Positions 1 through 6,328 are shown, counted from the stretch's first letter. The stretch: 7,242 nt of DNA from an uncultured Pseudomonadota bacterium (GCA_946628805.1 CAMOXB010000129.1:1-7242); one strand, 5' to 3'. Translations and numbers: made by a program. Notes: generated from the sequence alone by a model not told the origin.

Positions 1-53
1 ATTATTCTTTTTTGCCATTTTCTTTCTTTTATGTATTTTGGAAATAAACTTTT

Positions 54-79
54 CAAATGGTAAATCGTATTGCCATTTG
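54..79. repeat. Inverted repeat / stem-loop upstream of the pilin-like genes
   Basis: Arms CAAATGGTAA (54-63) and TTGCCATTTG (70-79) pair over 10 positions with one G-U wobble around the 6-base loop ATCGTA. T-rich sequence (80-86) follows on the plus strand. A second partial copy of the right arm, TGCCATTT plus a CT-rich tail, lies at 13-26. It could be a weak terminator for a gene left of the window or an operator for the downstream genes; the sequence does not decide between these. Seen directly: the pairing. Inferred: any role. Confidence 0.45.
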
Positions 80-97
80 TTCTTTCAACGATATTGA

Positions 98-129
98 TTG
101 TAAAGCATCTTAAAACTGATTGCAATAAT
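98..129 (+). promoter_or_regulatory. Weak promoter candidate for the pilin-like genes
   Basis: An extended -10-like TGCAATAAT lies at 121-129, so transcription would start near 136 and give a short leader of about 35 bases before the TTG start at 171. The only -35-like hexamer nearby (TTGTAA at 98-103) has a 20-base spacer, longer than the usual 17. The call therefore rests mainly on the extended -10 and on position in the AT-rich gap. A promoter left of the window is equally possible. Confidence 0.25.
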
Positions 130-158
130 TTTTTTCAATTGCTATGCTGTTGATATGT

Positions 159-164
159 AGGAGG
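159..164 (+). promoter_or_regulatory. Strong Shine-Dalgarno that fixes a TTG start
   Basis: AGGAGG at 159-164 is a full anti-16S match and sits 6 bases before the TTG at 171. The in-frame ATG at 144 lies upstream of this site, so starting there would place the ribosome-binding site inside the coding sequence. This is the best start signal among the three pilin-like genes and supports TTG as the initiation codon. Confidence 0.75.
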
Positions 165-170
165 GGGCTT

Positions 171-1523
171 TTGCAAAAACAAAGCGGTAATTTTCTTTTG
201 CAAGCGTTATTGGCATTAACCTTGGTTTTTGCTTTTATGCCTTTTTTTGCATCACGTTTGGCATCGCGTGATATGGCATCACAGATGTATGGTGCGACCG
301 AACAAATTGAAACAGCATATGCGGCGGCACGTATATATTTGCGCGAAGAAAAAGATAATCTGCCGTATAAAAAACAGGAATTAAGCAAAGAAAACTTTGT
401 CGAAGTCTTAAAAGATTATGGTTTGCCGCTTGGATTTGTCCCACAAACGCAATTTAACCAAAATATATCGTTAATTATTGATAAAAATGAAGATGGGTTT
501 TATGGATTCTTGAATATTACAAACGGTAATCTTTCAAAACTTCAAATGGCGGAATTGGCACGTCGTATTGGATTTTATGCCCATGTTAACGGTAATCATA
601 TCGAAGTAGATATCCCGATGGACGCAATGTATAACGATATTGTTGAAAAAAAAGAATCTGGGGAAAATGTAGGCTTTTTGTCGGAATTAGATATGAACGA
701 TAACAGTGTTGATAAAATCGGTGTTTTGTTTGCGCGTAACGGCGAATTTGAAACCGCACAATTTAATACATTAACGCTTTATGGAATTGAGGAAGGACGA
801 AAAAATAAAAATAAAATTTCTGATTTATATGCAAATAAAACGGTGTTTCAAAGTGCAGATGGTGGGGCGGCATTATCGCTTTCGCGTGGTGAAATAAACA
901 CAAGTTCTGCCGCGTTGCGAACGATTTCAAGGTTTGGAACAACCGGTGGATTTGAATCAAATGTTGCATCAGTGTATGACTTTTCAATGACCGAAGGCCG
1001 AACAGGTTTTTCAGGACCTGCAAATTGGATGGTTCATGGTGCGGTGCGTGCAGATAATTTCAGTTTCACCACAGACAGATTAGATATCGGTTCGTTTATT
1101 GATGCATCGCGCGGTCAAGATGTTTATATCGATCCAGAAAGTTTAAGTTATAACACCAAAAATGGAATTGATGTAAAAAATATATATGCGGCGAATATAT
1201 CGTTGCGTGATCAGACGTCGTATGGATTATTAGATGGACAATCGGGTCCATTATTGGTTGATATACGACCAGCGGGGACTTCGCTTTTGCCAGACGTTTA
1301 TGTTGATGGTATAAATAATGATGAAATTGAAATTATTGCGGACGCGCGTGATACAAGTGGCAAGAAAGTTTCATGCAAAGATATAATCAGCCAATTTGAT
1401 GTTGTATATAATAGTAAATCTTTGGCCCAGAATATAATATGTCAATATGTGTTCTGGCAAAGATTAGAATCAAGAATAAATATAAAACAATGCTTGCAGA
1501 GTGGTCAAAGTGATTGTATGTAA
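171..1523 (+). CDS. Type IV pilin-like protein 1 (Gln at +5, C-terminal cysteines)
   Basis: A 450-residue protein starting at TTG 171, chosen because AGGAGG sits 6 bases upstream. The N-terminus is a short leader (MQKQSG) followed by NFLLQ and a hydrophobic helix to about residue 31, the layout of a class III prepilin processed after Gly6 by a PilD-type peptidase and held in the inner membrane before assembly. The usual Glu at mature position 5 is Gln. After the helix come a helical stretch and a DYGLP motif (82-86) shared with the third protein of the cluster. Beyond about residue 210 the chain is rich in Ser, Thr, Asn, Gly and alternating hydrophobics, suggesting beta strands. Four cysteines (402, 424, 441, 449) lie in the last 50 residues and could form two disulfides; there are no others. 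It is far longer than a major pilin (about 150 residues), so a minor pilin, tip or adhesin-like role is plausible. Pilin-like class is fairly sure; exact role unknown. Confidence 0.72.
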   Translation: MQKQSGNFLLQALLALTLVFAFMPFFASRLASRDMASQMYGATEQIETAYAAARIYLREEKDNLPYKKQELSKENFVEVLKDYGLPLGFVPQTQFNQNISLIIDKNEDGFYGFLNITNGNLSKLQMAELARRIGFYAHVNGNHIEVDIPMDAMYNDIVEKKESGENVGFLSELDMNDNSVDKIGVLFARNGEFETAQFNTLTLYGIEEGRKNKNKISDLYANKTVFQSADGGAALSLSRGEINTSSAALRTISRFGTTGGFESNVASVYDFSMTEGRTGFSGPANWMVHGAVRADNFSFTTDRLDIGSFIDASRGQDVYIDPESLSYNTKNGIDVKNIYAANISLRDQTSYGLLDGQSGPLLVDIRPAGTSLLPDVYVDGINNDEIEIIADARDTSGKKVSCKDIISQFDVVYNSKSLAQNIICQYVFWQRLESRINIKQCLQSGQSDCM

Positions 1524-1539
1524 AAATTATTTTAATCAT

Positions 1540-2706
1540 ATGATTGATAATTCGCAACGTGGTGCTACCATGGTCGAAGCGGTGTTGGCTATCGCTGTGG
1601 TTATTGCGGTATCACCGTTTATGTATACCCAGATTGTTCAAATGTCGCATGATTCACAAGATATTGCCGTCGCAAATGAAATTGTGAAATTACGCGATAG
1701 TGTTATCAATTATATTCGCGTTAATCAAAACCAATGGCCGGATAATACAGAAATTAAATTATCAGATGATGAAATAAAAAATATATCACCAATTGCGCAC
1801 AGTGTTTATATTGATAAATACAAAGTAAATGGTGCGTCAATAACAGATGTCTATTTGGCAATTAATACCAATCAATCTGATTTTCGGACGGCGAACATCG
1901 CAAAACAAATTGGCGAAGATGCCGCGGTTGTTCGTGATGATGGAATTGCGTATTCGCAAAGTTGGGCGGTATCTGCGCCAAATGATTTTTATGTTGGTGA
2001 TTTAATTTATCGTGTTTCATACGATTTCGAAGGTGCGGATAAATCACGATTCTTGCATCGCGGAACAATGGGCGAAGACAATTTGAACCAAATGCAACGT
2101 AATTTGCATATGAATAATTTTAATATATTTAATGCCTATGATATTGATGCGGTATCTGCAAAGATTGTTGATGTTGACGCGGTATTTTTGGAATCCGATG
2201 TTGTTGATGCAAATAATGTTTATTTTTCATCTGGGGCAAATATTGGTTCGGAAAATATCACGTTTTCATCAATGCGTGTAACCGGTGATACAAATGGATT
2301 TCGAACAATAAAAGCCGATGTATTAAATTCAGATAAATATACAACAAATGGTCGATTAATTGTTGACCGTGCAACCATTGGTAATTCGGTAAATGTTGCG
2401 GGTAATTTGATTCTGAAATCGCCAAATAACCGAACAATCAGTGGATTTGGTGGCATATCGGTTAATAAACTGTTAACCCCATATTTAACGGCAACAGATT
2501 TAGTGTTCTTTGAAAATTTTGGAATAACCGTTTCAGGGGAATTGTTATTGGCAGGTATTGCACCATTAAAGATTGGATCCTGGTCTTTCCCATCAACGAC
2601 ACCACCAAGTTTTTCAAAATTAATATTAACCCGTGCGTCAATTCCATCAAATCCAGATATGGATGAATTTGACAAGATAACATCACAAAATTGGCATACA
2701 AAATAA
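1540..2706 (+). CDS. Type IV pilin-like protein 2 with beta-rich C-terminal region
   Basis: About 388 residues from ATG 1540, giving the leader MIDNSQRG followed by ATMVE and a hydrophobic helix to about residue 33. This fits the prepilin rule exactly: Gly at -1 and Glu at +5. The frame stays open upstream, so GTG 1510 or GTG 1501 (overlapping gene 1 by up to 23 bases) are possible starts; no candidate has a good Shine-Dalgarno, and ATG 1540 was preferred for its leader length. Residues 35-150 are mixed helix and strand. From about 187 to 357 short segments of alternating hydrophobic and polar residues with Gly/Asn turns recur (for example GRLIVDRATI, VNVAGNLIL), resembling a beta-solenoid or fibre stalk. 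A segment near 188-204 (NLHMNNFNIFNAYDIDA) resembles the N-x-I-x-N turns of tail-fibre and PilV-type stalks; this is from memory. The mature chain has no cysteine. Its TAA overlaps the next ATG by one base. The family assignment rests on the N-terminus; the stalk reading is inference. Confidence 0.72.
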   Translation: MIDNSQRGATMVEAVLAIAVVIAVSPFMYTQIVQMSHDSQDIAVANEIVKLRDSVINYIRVNQNQWPDNTEIKLSDDEIKNISPIAHSVYIDKYKVNGASITDVYLAINTNQSDFRTANIAKQIGEDAAVVRDDGIAYSQSWAVSAPNDFYVGDLIYRVSYDFEGADKSRFLHRGTMGEDNLNQMQRNLHMNNFNIFNAYDIDAVSAKIVDVDAVFLESDVVDANNVYFSSGANIGSENITFSSMRVTGDTNGFRTIKADVLNSDKYTTNGRLIVDRATIGNSVNVAGNLILKSPNNRTISGFGGISVNKLLTPYLTATDLVFFENFGITVSGELLLAGIAPLKIGSWSFPSTTPPSFSKLILTRASIPSNPDMDEFDKITSQNWHTK

Positions 2707-4022
2707 TGATAAAGAAAAATAATATTTTTTACAGAAATGCTCAGCGTGGCGGTATGCTGGTTGAATTGATGATGACAATTGCGTTGGCTGCGATAATTAT
2801 TCCGTTTGTATTTCGATATCAAGAAACGGCTGTTTCGCGTGCGCGAAATGTCGCGATTACACGACAAATGGAAAATGTGCAAAGTGCATTGGAACGATAT
2901 ATCGTTGAAAATAAAACCGAATTAATGCGCCCAAAAGGTAAAAATATATCGTATGTAAAAATCCAAGATTTGGTTGATTACGGATTGCCAGAATATATTG
3001 CATCTACATATGGTGATGACTATCAATTGCGGGTGTTAAAATCGTCTGATAATAAAGATAAATCAACCCTGCAAGGTATTATTATATTAACAAATAACGA
3101 TATATCACCATTGCGAACACGTGAAATTGTAAACCTGGGTGGTGGAAAATTTGGCTTTGTCGAAGGTAATACAACATATGGTGGTTTTGGGGCGTACCGT
3201 GCAAATGCATCTGAATTTGGAATATCGGGCGCAAAAGGACTGGTTGGAATAACAGATATAAAACGTGGTAATGATGAATATTTGTGGCGTTTGCCGTCGG
3301 ACAATGAAAATGATGCAACGATGTTATCGCCATTAAATTTGGATGGACATGATATAACAAATGTTCGGTTTGTTGATGCGAACAAGGCGCAATTTGAAGA
3401 AAAATTAAAAGTCGGCAATTTAAATCTGAATTCATTAGTTTTTGCAAATCGTGCAACAATCGATACGATATATTCGACGAATATTGCGGTTATTAATGGT
3501 GCATTAAGTGCGGATTCGCGCAATTTGAATGTTTCTGGGACTTTAACATTGGCTGATTCAGCAAAGTTTTCATCGTTTTACACAAATGATTTGTATGTTA
3601 ATACATTAACATTAAGTGGATTCAGTGTTGAATCAGAATCTGGTAAATCATCGACATTGCGCGTTATTGGTGATATGGATTTGGTATTAGGTCGTATCAC
3701 TGCGACATATGTATCGGTTGGTTATACGGGCTCTGTTACGCCACAATTAAATATTACCGATAAAATCCAAGATTCAAAAGATTCATCTTTTTATTGGGAT
3801 ATAAAAAATAAAAAAGCGCGTTTCGCAGATATCAATTCCCCAGAATTATCACGTATGGCATCGTATATAATTCAAATGGAATCCGATTCTGGGACGGTTG
3901 CAACAAATATATTTGGTGGCGTTGTTGCAAACACAAATGCAACCGTTGCAGACTATATCAACGCGATTAACAATATGCAGATGCAAATTCGTGCAAAATA
4001 TGAAATGTTGAATTTGAAATAA
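2706..4022 (+). CDS. Type IV pilin-like protein 3 with beta-rich C-terminal region
   Basis: 438 residues from ATG 2706, whose A is the last base of the previous stop (TAATG). There is no clear Shine-Dalgarno, so translation is probably coupled to the gene before it. The leader is 15 residues and ends AQRG; then GMLVE and a hydrophobic helix to about residue 36 give Gly at -1 and Glu at +5, the prepilin peptidase and assembly signature. The region to about residue 190 contains DYGLP (91-95), shared with protein 1, and a strand-helix pattern. Residues 210-340 are strongly repetitive in character: a LNLDGHDITNVRFVDA segment is followed by short strands such as LNVSGTLTL and LYVNTLTLSG, as expected for a beta-solenoid or tail-fibre-like stalk. 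The C-terminus (385-438) turns helical. No cysteines. The likely role is a minor pilin or surface fibre subunit working with its two neighbours; that the three form one structure is inference from tandem order and shared architecture. Confidence 0.74.
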   Translation: MIKKNNIFYRNAQRGGMLVELMMTIALAAIIIPFVFRYQETAVSRARNVAITRQMENVQSALERYIVENKTELMRPKGKNISYVKIQDLVDYGLPEYIASTYGDDYQLRVLKSSDNKDKSTLQGIIILTNNDISPLRTREIVNLGGGKFGFVEGNTTYGGFGAYRANASEFGISGAKGLVGITDIKRGNDEYLWRLPSDNENDATMLSPLNLDGHDITNVRFVDANKAQFEEKLKVGNLNLNSLVFANRATIDTIYSTNIAVINGALSADSRNLNVSGTLTLADSAKFSSFYTNDLYVNTLTLSGFSVESESGKSSTLRVIGDMDLVLGRITATYVSVGYTGSVTPQLNITDKIQDSKDSSFYWDIKNKKARFADINSPELSRMASYIIQMESDSGTVATNIFGGVVANTNATVADYINAINNMQMQIRAKYEMLNLK

Positions 4023-4055
4023 TTTGTGATATAAAAATATCTGTGGGGTATGTGT

Positions 4056-4565
4056 ATGAAAACAGTATGTGATTTTTGCAAGACAGAATATAATCTGGAT
4101 CGTGTGCCAAATACACCGGTAAAGTGCGCGGTTTGTGGGCACGTCTGGACACCACGTGTGCCATTTCGTCAAAAGGTTATGATAAAATTTATCGCGGCGA
4201 TTTGTGCGTTTATTGCGGCATGTATATTTTCGTTTGTTGTTATCGTTAATTTTTCAGGTGCAAAACACAATCAACCGTTAATCACAAAAATTGATGAGAA
4301 AAATATTCATATTGTCACGGATGAAAATGGAAATGACCGAATTTTTGTATCTGGGGATATTACAAATACAACCGATGATATATATGGATTACCAAACATA
4401 ATAATCGTTTCGTATGATGCAATGGGAAACGTATTATCGCGCCAGACTTTTATGCCACCGGCGACATTATTGGAATCAAAGACAACGGTTACATTTAATC
4501 ATATGTTATCGGTTGATCCAAAAAATGTTAAAAGATTATCTGTTGAATTAAAGGGTATAAAATGA
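4056..4565 (+). CDS. Zinc-ribbon, single-TM protein (MJ0042 / DUF3426-like)
   Basis: 169 residues from ATG 4056, preferred over the in-frame ATG 4050 because the G-run at 4045-4048 is then 7 bases upstream and the protein begins MKTVC, the usual opening of MJ0042-type zinc fingers. CxxC at 5-8 and CxxCGHVW at 24-31 form a four-Cys zinc ribbon, placed in the cytoplasm. Residues 42-66 are one hydrophobic membrane helix. The rest (about 70-169) would be periplasmic and reads like a DUF3426-type beta domain: VSGDITNTTDDIYGLP, then strands with a polar turn. Proteins of this architecture are common in Proteobacteria, with no settled biochemical role. The gene follows the pilin-like genes after about 33 bases without a convincing terminator, and its TGA overlaps the next ATG (ATGA). 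The fold class is confident; the function is unknown. Confidence 0.8.
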   Translation: MKTVCDFCKTEYNLDRVPNTPVKCAVCGHVWTPRVPFRQKVMIKFIAAICAFIAACIFSFVVIVNFSGAKHNQPLITKIDEKNIHIVTDENGNDRIFVSGDITNTTDDIYGLPNIIIVSYDAMGNVLSRQTFMPPATLLESKTTVTFNHMLSVDPKNVKRLSVELKGIK

Positions 4566-5029
4566 AGTTTATAGGTGCGATATTTTTGACTTTGATTTCG
4601 TTATCTGCATTTGCAGACAATGCGCCGGCGCCATTACCGGGCCCACGTGTCAGCCTTTTTTCAACAACGGTTGATTGGGCGGCGGTAACCGGATTGCCAT
4701 TGCGACAATACAGCGGGAAAATAATCGGAACAAATAAATCATTGGTTCGTGATGGTGTGGTATTATATTACCTTGATTCGTTCCCGTGTTATGGCGAAGC
4801 GGACAGTGTTCGTGTATGGCTTTCACCAAATGGAAAAATGTCTGGGCATTTGCGAATTGTTTGTGTTGCCGCGCCAAAGACAATATCTTTTGCATGGCGC
4901 AACGCCACCGAAGATGCAACCCAGGCGCGTTCGACCGGAATTTTAACATGTCCAACAGATGAAAAACGTGATTTTACAATCGATATTTCGAAATGCGAAA
5001 TTGGACCAAATTGGACGGAATATAGATAA
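4562..5029 (+). CDS. Small secreted four-cysteine protein, unknown family
   Basis: 155 residues. ATG 4562 overlaps the previous stop by four bases and has AAGGG six bases upstream. The first 18 residues are a typical Sec signal peptide (MK, hydrophobic core, then SAFA) with likely cleavage before DNAPAP, and a Pro-rich linker follows. The mature protein has exactly four cysteines (76, 101, 130, 145), which suggests two disulfides in the periplasm, and Trp- and Tyr-rich strand-like segments such as GVVLYYLDSFPCY and VRVWLSPNGKMSG. I do not recognise the family and see no catalytic motif, lipobox or further membrane helix. It is coupled on both sides: the zinc-ribbon gene overlaps its start, and the RluD-like gene starts on its last stop base (TAATG). 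Confidence 0.72.
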   Translation: MKFIGAIFLTLISLSAFADNAPAPLPGPRVSLFSTTVDWAAVTGLPLRQYSGKIIGTNKSLVRDGVVLYYLDSFPCYGEADSVRVWLSPNGKMSGHLRIVCVAAPKTISFAWRNATEDATQARSTGILTCPTDEKRDFTIDISKCEIGPNWTEYR

Positions 5030-5988
5030 TGTCTGAAATACGAAATTTTATAGTTGCACCTGAAAACGTTGGTATTCGAATTGATAAGTTTTTATCAAAC
5101 GAAATGCCTGAATTTTCACGCAGTGAAATTCAGAAATTCAAAATATCGCGCATTGATAATAAATCGTTTAAATTGTCCGATAAAACCAAGGCTGACGATG
5201 AATTTATTGTTGAAATTGCCGATAAGAAAACAGACGTCGCCCGTGATAATATTTCAACGGATTTTGATTTGGATATTTTATACGAAGATGACGATATAAT
5301 CGTTATCAATAAACCGCGTGGCGTTGTTATGTACCCCAGTGCAGGTAATAAAACCGGAACATTGGTTCAAAATATTTTGGCGCATACAAATTTATCAACA
5401 TTGGGTGGGGTGACCCGACCGGGGGTTGTTCATCGCCTTGATAAAGATACCAGTGGCGTTATGGTTTTTGCAAAAAGTGATGCGGCATATCGTGGTCTGG
5501 TAAAGATTTTTATGGCACACTATTTAACGCGTAAATATGTTGCCTTTGTGTGGGGCGTTCCAACATGGGGTGGGGCAGAAATTACCGGAAATATTGCACG
5601 TTCATCACGCAATCGTCAAAAAATGTCCATGGTAAAGACCGGGGGTAAGCCGGCGCATACTATCGTCAATGTTATGGACGTATGGACGCGACAAAATATT
5701 TCGATGTTTCGTTGCACATTGATGACAGGGCGCACCCATCAAATCAGGGTTCATTTATCGTCGCATGGTTTCCCGGTTTTGTGTGACCCACTTTATGGTC
5801 GTGAAAAATCGCATATTGGTTCGGTCAAAGACCCAGATTTACTGGATTTTTTGCGTGAACATAATGGACAGATGTTGCATGCAGAAATTCTGGAATTTGT
5901 GCATCCGGTAACCGGTGAAAAAATGCATTTCAAGGCGGGGCTTCCTGACGATATGATGGAATTGAAAGATATCCTGGATGCTGAATAA
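5029..5988 (+). CDS. rluD: RluD-like 23S rRNA pseudouridine synthase
   Basis: 319 residues, close to the usual RluC/RluD length. An S4 RNA-binding domain occupies roughly residues 15-62 (GIRIDKFLSNEMPEFSRSEI). The RluA-family catalytic domain follows from about 83: LYEDDDIIVINKPRGVV, then PGVVHRLDKDTSG with catalytic Asp138, LTRKYVAFVWG (166-176), and GRTHQIRVHL (234-243) with DPLYG at 253-257. Family members isomerise uridine to pseudouridine in large-subunit rRNA in the cytoplasm; RluD acts on helix 69 and RluC on other sites. PGVVHRLDKDTSG and the GKPAHTIVNVMDVW stretch look more like RluD than RluC, but specificity cannot be read safely from sequence. The start overlaps the preceding stop by one base, so this housekeeping enzyme is co-transcribed with two envelope genes. 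Key residues are intact. Family very sure; the symbol is moderate. Confidence 0.93.
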   Translation: MSEIRNFIVAPENVGIRIDKFLSNEMPEFSRSEIQKFKISRIDNKSFKLSDKTKADDEFIVEIADKKTDVARDNISTDFDLDILYEDDDIIVINKPRGVVMYPSAGNKTGTLVQNILAHTNLSTLGGVTRPGVVHRLDKDTSGVMVFAKSDAAYRGLVKIFMAHYLTRKYVAFVWGVPTWGGAEITGNIARSSRNRQKMSMVKTGGKPAHTIVNVMDVWTRQNISMFRCTLMTGRTHQIRVHLSSHGFPVLCDPLYGREKSHIGSVKDPDLLDFLREHNGQMLHAEILEFVHPVTGEKMHFKAGLPDDMMELKDILDAE

Positions 5989-6011
5989 AAAATTCCCCGC
6001 CTGGGGCGGGG
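5987..6011 (-). terminator. Terminator-shaped hairpin reading on the minus strand
   Basis: A 7-bp GC stem (5995-6001 with 6005-6011) has a 3-base loop. On the minus strand it is followed by AATTTTTT, the layout of a Rho-independent terminator; on the plus strand there is no T-run after it. No minus-strand gene is visible in the gap to its right, so it may be part of the repeat element instead of a working terminator. Confidence 0.3.
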
Positions 6012-6141
6012 CGAAGTCTCGGCGTAGCCTTTGTGAAGGCGAAGATGGATGGTGCGAAGCGCCGGGGAGGGTTGAAAAAATCTTGTGCCAATCGTTCGTG
6101 TGGACGAAAACACCAGACGACCCCCCTTTTTGCTACGCAAA

Positions 6142-6169
6142 CTCCCCCACGGTGGGAGAATTTGTTTTT
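6142..6169 (+). terminator. Probable Rho-independent terminator of the upstream operon
   Basis: A short stem, CTCCC (6142-6146) with GGGAG (6154-6158), is followed by AATTTGTTTTT (6159-6169), an imperfect T-run on the plus strand. It lies about 150 bases after the rluD-like stop and before the promoter region of the next gene, where a terminator would be expected. The 5-bp stem is short, so this is a moderate call; the element may belong to the repeat mosaic around it. Confidence 0.4.
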
Positions 6170-6174
6170 CAGGA

Positions 6175-6192
6175 ATCATTGCTCGCAATGAT
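6175..6192. repeat. Perfect palindrome ATCATTGC-TC-GCAATGAT
   Basis: Two 8-base arms are separated by 2 bases. The sequence CATTGCGAGCAATG read on the minus strand resembles the core of the intergenic repeats with CATTGCGAG that are widespread in Rickettsiales and other alphaproteobacteria (recalled, not checked). It could equally be a protein-binding site. No T-run follows, so it is not a terminator. Confidence 0.45.
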
Positions 6193-6269
6193 ACAGGAAA
6201 TTTGATTAATTTTGTTCTTTGGAATGATAATGTTCAGAAATAAATTTTCGCGTTAAAACAATTCATTTT

Positions 6270-6297
6270 TTGCTTTCTTTATTTTGGTTTGTATGAT
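6270..6297 (+). promoter_or_regulatory. Sigma-70-like promoter for the Cys-repeat gene
   Basis: TTGCTT (6270-6275), a 16-base spacer and TATGAT (6292-6297) give a near-consensus promoter with transcription starting near 6304, a leader of about 25 bases. A second, weaker pair, TTGATT (6202-6207) and GATAAT (6226-6231) with an 18-base spacer, lies upstream and could act as an extra promoter. The AT-rich setting raises the chance of coincidental matches. Confidence 0.5.
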
Positions 6298-6317
6298 AAA
6301 ATAAATACAAAGTAAAT

Positions 6318-6321
6318 GGAG
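6318..6321 (+). promoter_or_regulatory. Ribosome-binding site of the Cys-repeat gene
   Basis: GGAG at 6318-6321 ends seven bases before ATG 6329 and is followed by AAAGGGG, which abuts the start. This is the normal spacing and supports the chosen start, which also places a clean signal peptide at the N-terminus. Confidence 0.65.
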
Positions 6322-6328
6322 AAAGGGG

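Larger units (their letters stand above)
5989..6200. repeat. GC-rich hairpin-dense intergenic mosaic, probable dispersed repeat
   Basis: A non-coding stretch whose first 170 bases are about 58% GC by my count, well above the surrounding genes. It is a chain of small hairpins: CCCCGCC/GGCGGGG (5995-6011), GCCTT/AAGGC (6027-6040), GGTGC/GCGCC with one G-U pair (6051-6063), TTTGC/GCAAA (6129-6141), the CTCCC/GGGAG terminator-like stem (6142-6158) and an 8-bp palindrome (6175-6192). GCGAAG occurs three times (6011, 6039, 6054). This composition and style match mobile or dispersed intergenic repeats seen in many bacterial genomes, including Rickettsia-type palindromic families (from memory). Reading frames through it look like translated repeat, not protein. 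Copy number needs the rest of the genome. Confidence 0.55.

Noticed and set aside
2220..2882. Long minus-strand open frame (220 codons) antisense to pilin-like genes 2 and 3
   Set aside because: It lies opposite two well-supported genes and spans their junction. It has no Shine-Dalgarno and no recognisable domain. The AT-rich, Asn/Ile/Val-rich coding strand readily leaves its complement open.
1501..4022. Shufflon-type site-specific recombination within the tandem pilin-like genes
   Set aside because: I saw no long near-identical repeats or inverted crossover sites between the genes, and all three have their own full N-terminal signal; the similarity is at protein level only.
4028..4041. GATAT/ATATC hairpin between the pilin-like genes and the zinc-ribbon gene as a terminator
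   Set aside because: A 5-bp all but GC-free stem without a T-run is too weak; the gap is better read as continuous operon.
5793..6188. Minus-strand open frame over the end of rluD and the GC-rich patch
   Set aside because: Its translation is Arg/Pro/Ser-rich, typical of a translated palindromic repeat, and half of it is antisense to the rluD-like coding region.
5978..6205. Small plus-strand open frame overlapping the rluD stop
   Set aside because: It has no ribosome-binding site, reads through the hairpin mosaic and has no protein-like composition or domain.
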